From Phytopythium helicoides (lineage: Eukaryota > Oomycota > Peronosporomycetes > Pythiales > Pythiaceae): a DNA stretch of 64,000 nt. This document shows positions 46,471 to 57,012 of this stretch, in pieces. The stretch is taken from the NCBI GenBank assembly GCA_024867545.1, contig JANFNE010000010.1, positions 992,001 to 1,056,000 on the forward strand, read 5' to 3'. The position numbers and the translations under genes are program-made. The notes under the pieces were generated by a model, which did not search any database, was not told where the DNA came from, and saw only the letters and a program-made list of their open reading frames with translations. Every line of letters starts with the position of its first letter. Position 1 is the first letter of the stretch.

Positions 46471-46718
46471 TGCTGCGCTCGCTGCCTGCTTGCTTGCTTG
46501 CTTCCTCGGCTCTTCGGGAAATGGCGCGTCTTGAGGAAAGAGCAACGGATTGGTTTAGTGACCATACGTTTTCTCGATATCGATGGAGGAGTGAGTCACA
46601 GTGGACACTAAACGAGGAACGGGTGGTTGAAGTTGACCTCAATTGCTGATGCTGCGCAGGCAAACCGCTGGTTACCACGACTTGTTGCATCGATCACTAC
46701 CTATTTGTCATATGCTAT
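46471..46718. other. Intergenic, nothing recognised
   Basis: About 250 bp between the oxygenase start and the GBP stop, holding the oxygenase promoter. It includes the inverted CCAAT-like GGATTGGTTTAG near 46548. Confidence 0.35.
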
Positions 46719-49221
46719 TTACTGGAGCACGCACTCGTCGGCGCCAGAGAACAGCTGATTGGCCTTGGCCTTGCGAGCTGCCTCCATTGCCTCTCGAGTG
46801 GCGAGCTGCTCTCGCAGAGCCGACAGCAGCGCCATCTTGTCCTCGATCTCGCTATGAATCGCTGCCATGTCTTCGTCCTGCTCGCTCTTGAGCTCACGGA
46901 TTTCCTGCGAGACAAGTTGCTGTTAGTTATAGGATATCACTTTCATCGACACGAGCAGCTCACCTGGATGGTCTTTTCCTTGAGTTCCTCTTGCTCGTCT
47001 TGATGCTTTTCGCGTGAGGTCAACGAGCTCGCGGCGATTGGACTTCTCAAGCTCGAACATTTCGCGCAGCTGATCAGCGTCTAGCTCACCAGCTTGGCGC
47101 TCGAGCTCCACTACTTGCTGCATATACTGCTGCTGGCCCTGCATCAGCCCTTTCTCCTGCTCGTGAAAGCTGCGCTCGCGCTCCAGCAACTGCCGCTTAG
47201 CCTCTTTCCGCTCATTCTCGCGCCGCTCTTCTTCCTCACGGGATGAGTCCTCAAGTCGCCGACGCTCGGCCTTAGCATCTTCAATCTGTGCGTCTAATCG
47301 ACCGAGCGCCTCTTTGTGTAGCGCTGCGACGCGCTCAACCTGATTGTGGGTTCGCTCGATCTCCGCCTGCTTGTTTTGGATCTCCTCACGCAGAATCGCT
47401 CGCTCCTCCGTAATACGTTCGGAAATGGTTTGCAGCGCACGCTCGTACGACTCTTTCTGCTGAGTGAGCACGTCTTGCGCCGCCCGAACCTTGCCTTCAA
47501 TGACACGGAGCTCGTGCTGCTTGGACGAAACGTCTTCGTCCAGCAGTGATGCCTGATCCCTAAACACTCGGGAAACACTGATCGTCCACTGAACGAGTCC
47601 ATCAGTGAGCGCTTGCGTGAGGTACTCGGACAAGACTTGTGCTTGTAGTGGGCCCTTCGCCTGCGCTTTGTAGCTCGAACAAATGCCCTCCAGTCTCGAC
47701 TTGTAGGCGGCAAGGTGGGATCGAACGATACCCACGCCAGAGCTATCTGAAGTCATCGCTTTTTGAGTAGAATCTCCACTGCTGTTGCGCTTGGTAAGGC
47801 TATCGAGAAGGTCGTTATTGAATACCCTGGAGACAGCGTCGTTTGCGCTGTACTTATTCGCTGCAAAGTCGATCATAAACTCAGAAAGCTGGAGGTAGTA
47901 CGTCTCAATCAGTTGACCAGATACGGCGTTCTCGTTTCGCATTAGCTCGGCTAGCGCCAGCTCACGAGATTGCTTGTAAATATCTGCCAGTTGACTGTCC
48001 TCAAGTGGTGGTGTGCGCTCAGACTCATTGGCAGTCACAGCTCCTGGAAGTCATGACAAGTCAGCAACGCTCTAGCTAGTAAGAAAGACAAAACAACTTA
48101 TGCAAACAACGTACTTGCTTGCGCGGCGTACGACTCCTCAAAGCTCTCGGTGAACACGGATTTTGCTGACTCCAGCGCTTGGTCACATTGGGACTCTACA
48201 ACACGATCCCAGACGGAAGTGATCACAGGACTAGACCCGCTGTTAAAAGCAGATACATAGTTCTCCGCAAGAGCAACGAGCATCGGGCCACTTAGTGCTT
48301 TTGACATCATTTTCTTCGGCTTTAGCGTCGTTGCCAGTTTCTTGCGCAGGACGTCCATTTGTTTGCGGAATTCGGCGCGTAGAGAATCGTACGGTTGTTG
48401 GATGAGCTCCCGTAGTAAGGTTTTCGTCATTTAATGGCCGCACCATTGTGATGCAGTCGCGAACAGGGAAGAATGTTGACAGGAGTGAGCGGATGTGGTT
48501 CTTCTGCACGACTTCATCTGTAAGCGGAGGCTGCTGCTTGAGCGCGCTTTCAAAGTAATCCCGCGCGGTGACTTGCTGTCCTCCTTCCTCCAATTGCAGC
48601 GTGAAGTCTCGCACGATCCACAGAAAGTCAGGGAAAAAGCTCGCGAGCGCAGTCGCATGGGTTGCGCTGTCGTCTTCGCTGTCATCCAGCGCAAACTGCG
48701 CCGACGCCTTGGTCTGGATGTACTTGGTAAGGTTCACGACAAGCGACAGGTCCTCAATCGCGCTCGAGTCAATCACACCGCGGCTATTGTAGATGAAGAG
48801 CGACGACAGCAGCAGCGTAAGAGCGAAGATGCGCGTGTCTTGCGTCTGCGAGCGCTGCGTCGACCCCAGCCCCTCCGTGTCCATAAAGATGACGGTCGCG
48901 TCCGGAGGCAGGTGCTTGAACTCGGCGCTCTTGGTCGAGCCCAACGGCTCGCCCCAGATCCAAATGCCCTTGGTGCACGCGTTAACCGTCGCGCCGACGT
49001 TGAACATGGCCTCAGCGCGGTCGCGGCCCAGCAGCAGGTTGAGAAGGTACGACTTGCCCGTGCGGTAGAGCCCCGCGATAGGCCACGACCGCCACCGGGC
49101 CCTTTATCTGCGACAGGTACGCGACCGCCTCGGGGGAGATGGCGAACGTGCCGTCTTCGTCCGAGAGCGTCACGAACGGCAGCGGCGCCGCCAGCGCGGC
49201 CGCTTGGTCCTCGCCCGCCAT
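46719..49221 (-). CDS. Guanylate-binding protein (GBP/atlastin-type large GTPase) with C-terminal CaaX box
   Basis: Starts MAGEDQAAALAAP at 49221. GBP G domain: P-loop GLYRTGKS, switch threonine in NACTKGIWIWGEP, G3 DTEGLG, and the GBP-type RD motif in LWIVRDFTLQL instead of N/TKxD. A helical middle domain follows, then a long coiled coil (about 47.0-47.6 kb). A last exon (IRELKSEQDEDMAAIHSEI...) ends GADECVLQ, where CVLQ fits a farnesylation CaaX box. Introns lie near 48044-48110 and near 46913-46963. One-base breaks occur near 49082 (just before the P-loop), 48428 and 47016. GBPs oligomerise on membranes; prenylation would tether this one. Its start is only 107 bp from that of the divergent rhomboid gene. 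Confidence 0.9.
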
Positions 49222-49328
49222 GTTGCCTTGCTTGCCGTCCTTTCTCGAAGTCAAGAAGGGCACTCAAGCGGGGATCACCCACTACCGTGTGCGCACAAAG
49301 TAAACATCCGAGTCAAGGCGAGGCAAAC

Positions 49329-50636
49329 ATGATGCTGGGGGTGCGGACTGCTGCTCGGCTGTCTCCGTGGGCCGCTGCGAGCGCTTCTAGAGGGTCAGCG
49401 AGCGTCTCCAAGGTGCTGAGGAGCTCTACGTTTACTCGGCGCAGCGGTGGACCGACCGCGATCTCCAAACTCGCGCGCGTCGTGCACCACGACCGCGCGC
49501 TTTGCACGACGCTTGGGTGTCGTCGCTGGTGGCGTGGCGGTGACTGGGTTGATGAAGAAGGGCGAGTGTTATGATGAAGAAGAGGGAGGAGAAGAGACTT
49601 TAAAGCTGGCAGTTGCGACTTCGGATGGCGACGCGCTGCTCGACCGGATCGTCAGCTGGTATCGCGACTACGAGCGCGACGACTTTCTTTGGGGCTGGAC
49701 AGGGAGATATTCGTCGGCAGGTATGCTTTCAAGGAAGGATCTCGCGTCGCATTGCTTACAACGAGATAGCTTAGAACTGTTGGTATGGTTGTGCAGCTCC
49801 AGGACGATAACGTCAAGGCTCTGGCGGGGATTATTGCTGTCAACACCCTTGTGCTAGGGCTGTGGCGCGTCTCGCCAGCTATCCCTCGACTGAACCAGTG
49901 GATGTGGCGCAACTTTGCGTGCTCATACAACGCTGTTGCGCGTGGCAAGCGCGTTCATACGCTGTTCACGTCTGCGTTCAGCCACATCACCATTCCTCAC
50001 TTCGCCATCAACATGTTCATGCTGTGGGAATTCGGGCGGCAGGTGCTTGCTCCAAGCAACAGCATACGCCGCCAAGACAGCTGGTACAATCGTGCCGTTG
50101 CGAACTCTCGAGTCGCCGGCTACTTCAGCAACCCTTTCGGTGAATCAGTGCCGTTGCTCTCGCTCGAGAAATTCCTCACTCTCTACTTTGGCTCGGCGTT
50201 CACGTCAGTCCGCTTTGAGCGTGGTGGTATCGAGATTTCGCGGATCTCCTGGAGGTATGAAGCGGAGTGAAATGTTTGGCCCTTGATTGCAATCTGACTT
50301 GAATTCTTTTGCACAGTCTTCACAATCGGCGCAAGCGGAGCTGTTATGGGCATCTTCACGGTCTATTGCCTCACATTTCCGAATCGCGAGGTGGGTTTTG
50401 CGTAAAAGCATTGTTCAGGTATAGCCTAGAGACTTACAACGCTGCTCGTGCAGTTGATGCTGTACGGGCTGTTCAACCTGTCGGCTGCTGAAATGCTTCA
50501 GCTCACGACCGCTTTCAATTTGGTGGGCTCTGCGTTCCAGCGTAGCTTGCGGATCGACTGCGTCGGGCATCTTGGCGGTCAAGGCACTGGCTATGTGGCG
50601 CACGAGCGTCCAAGCGCCGAAGTTATTAGAGGTTAG
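49329..50636 (+). CDS. Mitochondrial rhomboid-type serine protease (PARL/Pcp1-like)
   Basis: The N-terminus [20 protein letters not shown] is Arg/Ser/Ala rich without acids, typical of a mitochondrial presequence. The rhomboid core follows: [30 protein letters not shown] with the conserved His/Asn loop, the catalytic Ser in [14 protein letters not shown], and the catalytic His in [12 protein letters not shown]. Introns are near 49719-49790, 50253-50317 and 50393-50451. Single-base breaks near 49503 and 50200 interrupt the frame. PARL/Pcp1 enzymes cleave inner-membrane substrates such as cytochrome c peroxidase, PINK1 or OPA1-type proteins; which substrate applies here is unknown. Confidence 0.88.
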
Positions 50637-50816
50637 CAGAAAATTGATTGGGATAAGAACAAATCGTCGACTCGCCAGGTGTGTTGATTCCGAGCGTTAT
50701 TACTGCTGAAAAATGGATTGGCGCCAAGAGCGCTCGGCCAGACACTTGCCACCCCTTCGGTACGCGAAGGAAGTGGAGAGCACGCACGCGGAGGCGGTCG
50801 AGGGAATGAGCCACGC

Positions 50817-51675
50817 TTATTCTGCCTGCTCCAGGTAGTCCTTGACCTCGGCGGGGGTGAGCACGTGGAACTTGCGGTCCTCCTTGATGATTCCCACTTC
50901 AATGTTGGTCTCGTCCATCTCACCCTCGAAGCCCTCGCGGAGCGTGAGCAGAGCCGTGTGGATGGCGTCCTCAATCTCGAGGTCGTCGTTGTAGCGCTAA
51001 TCGGATGTCCGCAAGATCGATTAGTAACAGAGATTAAGGATTCAAACGCAGAATCACAAGCACGCACCCGCTCGAGGAACGTCTTGGCGCTGACCGAGTC
51101 CTTGCCAATAGCCGTAGCCTTCCATCCAAAGTAGGCGCCCGAGGGGTCGATCTGGTAGAGCTGCGGGCCGTCATCGTCGTAGCCGGCGAAGAGGATCGAG
51201 ACGCCGAAGGGACGCACGCCGCCCGACTGCGTGAACTCCTGCATGATGGCGGCCAGCTCGCGCACGAGGATGCTGGCAGGGCGCGTGCTCCTTGTACTTT
51301 TGGTAGTACGTCTGCGCCTTCTTGCGGGCCTTGCGTACGAGCACGCGGTAGTCGGGGCCGAGTCCGCTGTACACGATGCCGGCGGGCTCCGACAGGATCG
51401 AGATCTTCTTGTGCGACGACTCGTCCACGAGGATGGTCGGCAGCTTCTTCTCGGTCGCGATCACCACGCCGTTCTTGCCTGCAACGCGTGCGCAGCAGCC
51501 CAAGTCAGCACGAATGAGCGCACACCGCGACCGCAACACCCGTAGGCAACGCACACTTGATGCCGAGCGAGGTCTTGCCGCCGTTGTTGATCGCGCTGAG
51601 CGCGTACTCAATCTGCAGCAGCTTGCCCGACGGGTTGAAGGTCGTGAGACTGAACGAGTACGCCGAGTCCGCCAT
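50817..51675 (-). CDS. PSMA2: 20S proteasome subunit alpha-2
   Basis: Starts [18 protein letters not shown] at 51675. It matches PSMA2/Pre8 along its length: [100 protein letters not shown], and the C-terminal [10 protein letters not shown]. Introns lie at about 51479-51552 (joining GIK to CKNGVV) and about 50997-51067. One extra C near 51281 breaks the frame between KYKEHAP and ASILVREL. As an alpha-ring subunit it is structural, not catalytic. The length (about 235 residues) is normal. Confidence 0.96.
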
Positions 51676-52142
51676 GGCCGCTGCTCCTGCTGGTCACCTG
51701 CCAGCCAACCCGCGCCGTCAGACCCAAAGATCGCGCGCGCATAACTCGCGAGCGAGCGCTCGCCAGGACCCCAAACCACCGCCAGGGCCTCCGCGCGCTC
51801 GCCTCTCCATGCGCCTAGCGCCACGCACCGCTCGAGAGGAAGGCGCTTGGCGTCGTACAGCGCGCGCAGCCGACAGCTCGCGATCTTCTCGACTCGGATC
51901 CTTGCTTTCTGCTTCCAAGGGGGGAGGAAGCTGCGCGGGCCGGGTCTGGTCACGCGGGTCAGCAAAAATCTCAATCAAAAATACTGAACCCACCCGCCCA
52001 CCCATACTATGGTCTAGTTTGTCATGTGCGTATTACCACATTTTATCGCTCATCTGCATGTATTAAACAGGATCATAGGTTACAATGCAGAGCAGTCGAC
52101 ACCTTGTGGGATCATCTGGGGTTCGCGACGACGGCGGCGAGC
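51676..52142. promoter_or_regulatory. Divergent promoter region, PSMA2 / DHHC gene
   Basis: 467 bp separate the two ATGs. No coding frame fits any family. The half next to PSMA2 is GC-rich, and the half next to the DHHC gene is AT-richer with no clear TATA box. Confidence 0.35.
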
Positions 52143-53636
52143 ATGGCGAACGTCCTGGCGCGCGTGTGGCGCTACTTCGCGTACGAGCGCAACCCGCTGG
52201 TGCAGGTGCGAGCCTTGTGCCTTGTGTTGGCGACTTTTGGCGGCGCGTGGCTCATGGGTGGCGGCGAGCAGCTCATCTACCTCAGCGTCATGTTCGGCTG
52301 CCTGTTCACGTTTGTGCGCGACGGGTATGCGTTCGTCCCCAACGCGTACGTCGCGGCGTACCACAAGGCGACCATGCCCGTGCTGTTCGCGGTCTGCTTT
52401 GGGCTGTATGTGTCCCTGTGCGTGAGGGACCCGGGCGTCATCGAGCGGACAACCTGCACACGCACAAGCGCTACCCGTACCACCCCGTGCTCTTCCCAGA
52501 AAACAAGTACTGCCGCACATGCAAGACGCCCAAGTGCGAGTTTTTTGTGGTGACGAGGGCTTTCTAGCTCGCGGAGGGTACCAACTGACGGTGTTGGGCG
52601 TGCTGCGTAGACTCCCGCGGTCCAAGCATTGCAGCGTGTGCAACCAGTGTGTCGCGCGATTTCGACCACCAGTGCGTCGAGTTGACTTTGACATTGATGA
52701 TAAGCCGGAACTGACAACTGTGTGGCTTGTAGCTGCAGTGCGTTGACCGTCGGCAATGCCGTAAAGATTTTACAGCCACTCACACTGTTGTCTTTCAGTC
52801 TGGTTCAATACCTGCGTCGGCGCCAACAACTACAGATTCTTCCTTTTGTTCTTGATAGTAAGGTGTTGCTACTAACTACGCGGCGATAGTTGCTTGCTGA
52901 TATCGTATCCTGTTCTCATAAGACCCAAGCTGCTCTCTGCTTCTACGTGTTTCTGCTCACGAGCAGCGTCTTCCTCACCATGGTACTAACTCTCACGTTT
53001 GGTATCGATGTGCCCTATGGAGGATTCTAACAGAGCGTTCGCTCCAGACCGAGCCTATGCTTGGTGGACGCCAGGTTGACAGCAACGTCTTGGAGATCAG
53101 TGATGAGCTAACTACTGCTCTTCATGATGTGATTTCTGTGAGTGCTGTGATGTGGTCATAATTATCGAGAGCCATGGAGCTGACTTCAAATGAATTCTTG
53201 ATAACAGCGAACACAAGGACTCGGCTTCGTCGCGGCCGTGACATTCATGATTGGCTTAGTGGTGTGGATTTTCTTTCTGATTCAGCTCTATCGCATTGCA
53301 CGGAATGTGACTGCCAACGAGACATTCAAGCGCGAAGATTTGTGCGAACTGGCAAATATGGACAACGAGGCGAGCGGGAAGCAAATGTTCAACTTTCTGT
53401 TCGAGCGTATAACGTTTGGAAAGAAGCCGCGCAGACGCGAAAAGCGCAACAACAAGGACCTTGATGCATCTTGGGGTGGCATGTTCTCTCCTGACACGAT
53501 CATGAACACGGAAGAGAACTTTTCGGTCGCTGATGTCAACTACAACCCGTACGACCGCAAGAGTTTCTGGAAGAACCTGCTGGATGCGTTCCAGATCGAG
53601 TATGCCCCAGTGACGGATGTAAAGAAATCGCAGTAA
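52143..53636 (+). CDS. DHHC palmitoyltransferase (S-acyltransferase) with a 5-nt micro-exon
   Basis: Starts MANVLARVWRYFAYERNPLV. Two early membrane helices are followed by the Cys-rich domain, assembled from several exons: KYCRTCKTPK (ends 52533), LPRSKHCSVCNQCVARFDH plus CA (52611-52671), a 5-nt exon CTGCA (52733-52737), then WFNTCVGANNYRFFLLFL from 52799. The join reads DHHCIWFNTCVG, the full catalytic consensus. Two further helices follow (CFYVFLLTSSVFLTM; FMIGLVVWIFFLIQLY), and NVTANETF fits the TTxE motif. It ends DVKKSQ. Introns flanking the micro-exon are both 61 bp. Single-base breaks occur near 52445 and 52661. The enzyme transfers palmitate to cysteines of membrane proteins at Golgi, ER or plasma membrane. 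Confidence 0.9.
52733..52737 (+). other. Predicted 5-nt micro-exon completing the DHHC motif
   Basis: CTGCA is preceded by an AG acceptor (TTGTAG) and followed by a GTGCGT donor. The upstream exon ends GACCACCA before GTGCGT, and the downstream exon begins TCTGGTTC after TTTCAG. Joining all three gives Asp-His-His-Cys-Ile-Trp. Without it the catalytic Cys is missing. Confidence 0.75.
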
Positions 53637-53776
53637 CGAGCTCGTGGCGTGTCGTTGATTCATTGCCGTTTTGTTGCCAAGCTTGTGGTCTATTCACACT
53701 TCCACTGCTCTTGGTAGACGAACAACACTGCGGTCTTCTCGCCGCCTTCCGCGGCTTCTTCTGGCTAATACATACC

Positions 53777-55116
53777 TCACAGCGACACTTCGGCGTCGGC
53801 AGCCTTTCCGGCCTTGGCTCCAGTCCTGACGCCACCGGTGCTGCTTGCGCTCGACAGCGAACTTCCCGTTTCGCTGAGCGAGAGGCTCATGGCCTTGTTC
53901 ATGCTGATTGTAGCCTGGACGGAGTGCACGGCGGCCTTGAACTTCTTGCGAGCATGGAAGCGCCGCAGCTCCGTCAGCGCGCTCGTGAGCGGCACCGTGG
54001 CCACGTCCGTGCCCGTGATCCACTTGTGCTGCAGCAGGTCGGCGGCCGTCGAGCGCTGAGCCGGGTCCACAACGAGCATCTTGGAGATGAACTCCTTGGC
54101 GTCGTCGGACACATTGTCCCAGTACGGAGAGTCGTAGTAGTACTTGCCCTTACGAATCTTGCGGAACAGGATCGGCTGCGAGTCATCGTGGAACGGCGGG
54201 TATCCGGCCAGCAAGATGTACGTGATGACGCCAATGCTCCAGATGTCGACGGGCTTGCCGTACGAAGCTCCCTCGAGGATCTCGGGGGCCACGTACCCCG
54301 GCGTACCGCACGTCGTGACGAGCCCCGAGTTGTCGGTCGTGACCTTCTTGGCAAAGCCAAAGTCGGCGAGCTTGATCGAGGTGTCATCGTCCGCCGACAT
54401 GAGCAGCAGGTTTTCGGGCTTGAGGTCACGGTGCACGACGTTGGCGTCGTGGCAGTACTTGATGGCGCCAATGAGGATCTTGACGAGATCGCGTGCCTCC
54501 TTCTCGGTGTAGAAGGTCTAGTGCAACAGAACGAGGGAGAGTCAGAGAGGATACGTCAGAAGCAGACGAGCCACGGGGAGAATGCCCCTCACCTTCTCGA
54601 CGATGCGGTCGAAGAGCTCTCCGCCACCGACAAACTCGGTGACGAGGTAGTAGTACTCTGGCTCGACGAAGAACTCCTTGAGCGTCATGATGTTGGCGTG
54701 CTTCATCTGCTGCAGGATGGAGACCTCAGTCATGATGGCCTCGTCGTCCTCCTCGGTGAGCTCGGAGCGCTTGATGCACTTGATGGCGAACTTCTCCTTG
54801 GTGCGTTTGTGCACGCCCTCGCGGACGACCGAGTACGAGCCCGAACCGATGACCTTGCCCATCGTGTAGGCGTCCGTCACCTTTCCGCGGCTGGCGCCGA
54901 CCGTCGGCCCGTCCTCCACGCGCGAGGCCTCAGTCGCGCTCGTGGAGGTCGACGAGTCGTCCTTGGGCGTGCCGAGCCCGTCATCAAACTTGTCGGCGCG
55001 CTTGACGTCGTCCTTGGGCTGCAGGGGATCCGTTAGGACAGCGAGAAAGGACGGGAGAGCTATCTTATGGCCCCCACCTTCTTGAAGCAGCACAGGAACG
55101 AGTCCATGCACCCCAT
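53777..55116 (-). CDS. CaMK-family Ser/Thr kinase with N-terminal acylation signal
   Basis: I place the start at 55116: exon 1 encodes MGCMDSFLCCFKK, then a 59-bp intron (GTGGGG...CTGCAG) leads to PKDDVKRADKFDDGLG. Gly2 fits N-myristoylation and Cys3, Cys9 and Cys10 fit palmitoylation. The kinase domain has glycine loop VIGSGSYSVVREG, FAIKCIKR (Lys), EFVGGGELFDRIVEK, then after an intron near 54520-54592 HRDLKPENLLL, DFGFAKK, CGTPGYVAPEI, DIWSIGVITYILLAGYPPF, and the CaMK-like HKWITGTDVATVPL tail. The C-terminal tail has ELRRFHARKKFKAAVHSVQA, a plausible calmodulin-binding helix. No EF-hands are present, so it is not a CDPK. No frame break. An alternative start at 55234 would remove the acylation signal. 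Confidence 0.88.
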
Positions 55117-56519
55117 GGCTGCTACGGAGCACGCGCGTTGAGCTCTGCGGGGCGGAGGAGCTCGAGGAGCCGCGGGGAGCGTGGGAAACGGACGCGGGGA
55201 GCGAGCGCTTGCCGGGGCGGCCGACCGAAGCCAAAGTGCGCCCAAGAGGCCGCGGCCGAGCAGTGGGTTAACCCATGTGCACCCATGTTTAGCTAAAACC
55301 GCGCGGATTAGCGTAATTCGCGGTGCGAGAGCGGAGAGAAATCAGAGTGGAAAACCGGTATACCGGTTGATGGCGAATCCTACAAATCGCAGCTGCGAAT
55401 TACCGTGGGTTCAAAAATCAAGGAGCGTTTTGATTTTTTGGTCGATACCGCACAAGTCTTTGAGACACTCTGTTGGTATTGATGAGACACATGCTATGGT
55501 CTTCCAGGTCAATACTTACTAGAAACCCAGTACAAAAACCGCAATTTTTGTTGTGTTTTGATTTTACCGGTTTTTCTGGCATGCACTTGGTGTGACAAAA
55601 TGTGCGAGCTCAAACGCGAGAGCGAAGAAGGACCTGCGTTCACAGAGTTCAAGAGTCATTTGAAGGTGTAGTTTTAGCCAACGAGTGCGCAGAGAAACGG
55701 CTAGCAGCAGCCAACAAGTGCGCTGACGAGCTGCTGTTACTTTTTTACAGAAGCTAATACGCAACGGACTCAAGTGGTTGCAGCTGTTAACGGGCAGCCT
55801 GCACAAAATGCCGCTGCTGCTGATACCAGCACCGACCAAGCTGTTGCTCGAACTGAGTTCGCTTACAAAGCGCTTCATTCTGTCGGATAGTACCATGTCA
55901 GGTTGTCAGGATGTTAGAAAAATCCAAGTCGTAAACGTCCCACAGCTCTAAAAACAAAAAGGTTCATCGCCAGCAACAAAAGCGTAATTGAAATGTGTAG
56001 CGCAAGTCCAGTCTACAGAAACGAGAAGATTATCAACCTGCACCACAGTCAAGTTATAGACTTCTTCATTCGTAGACCAGCCGACCGAGTCCTAAACACG
56101 ATCAAGGACACTCAAACACTGAACGCGAACAATCCACGTCTGGCAACTATCGACAATCATATTGGTGCCATAAAGCAGAAGGCGGAGCTGAAAACCCTTG
56201 TTGACAAGAAACATGCAAATTGCGAGTTAGGGTGAACGTAGGAAGCTCGTGCTTCCAAGCGTTGAAGTACTATAGAATTTGAACTTGTGTGTTAAAATGT
56301 TCAACAACAATATCAATCTTCAATTTGATTCCTGGATGTGCATAGATGATTTGGATGGCTGTGCATCTTTGGAGGAGTAATGAGCCTGATTTGCACAAAA
56401 GCCATCCACTATGTTCAAGTGCGTCCCAAGCGATACTTAGTCAACGGTCTTTAGTACTCACTCAATCAACGAGGAAAGAAATGTGTTCGTTTCTCCAAGT
56501 TTTACCTATTGATGTAGAA
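55117..56519. other. Intergenic, AT-richer, possible decayed element
   Basis: GC content drops sharply after about 55.28 kb. Short frames such as 55993-56235 (+, MCSASPVYRNEKIINLHHSQ) may be relics of a transposon gene but show no domain. No functional gene recognised. Confidence 0.35.
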
Positions 56520-56736
56520 CGCCGATTGTCGTAATAAAGCGGTGATTGTCGTAGTAGAGGATTGGCCAAAATCTAAGCTATGAAACCCTGATCATTACCG
56601 TAGTAGAGCGACTATTGTCGAAGTTGAGCAACGATTGTTGTAGTAAAACGACGATTGTCGAGCTGAAGCATCGATTGGTGTGACAAGGCGACGGTTGCTC
56701 TAGTAGAGGGATGAATGACATTACAAAGCGATGGTT
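56520..56736. repeat. Degenerate 20-bp tandem repeat
   Basis: About ten loosely conserved 20-bp units with consensus near CGACGATTGTCGTAGTAGAG, interrupted by about 40 bp of other sequence near 56561-56600. Examples: CGACTATTGTCGAAGTTGAG, CAACGATTGTTGTAGTAAAA, CGACGATTGTCGAGCTGAAG, CGACGGTTGCTCTAGTAGAG. It ends where the inverted-arm element begins. Confidence 0.75.
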
Positions 56737-57012
56737 GCAGCATATCCCAGCCCAAACCTAGAACGCGGATTGCATTTCACACTTCAACACCGTATCTTAC
56801 CGGAAGATACAACCTCTCGCCGTCTGTCAGCGATTTTCACGACACCTGCTCTCGTGGACTCTGATGCAAACCAGCCGTCATTTGCACCAGAGCACACGCG
56901 GATACATGCTAGACAACGTTCAGTCGATGAATTAATATTTAGCACAGTCGTGCACGTTTATTAGTGCTGTGAACTACAATCCTACGGATAGTAAGCACTT
57001 TGTTAATCCACT

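Noticed and set aside
48495..49574. Plus-strand frame of 359 codons running into the rhomboid start
   Set aside because: Most of it is antisense to the GBP G domain. Only its last part (from 49329) is real, as the rhomboid N-terminus.
52661..52680. A natural DHQC variant of the palmitoyltransferase motif
   Set aside because: Reading straight through gives DHQC, but a GTGCGT donor lies exactly inside it and the micro-exon restores DHHC plus the downstream WFNTCVG.
53663..55036. Plus-strand frame of 457 codons
   Set aside because: Antisense of the CaMK-like kinase, whose kinase motifs are unambiguous on the minus strand.
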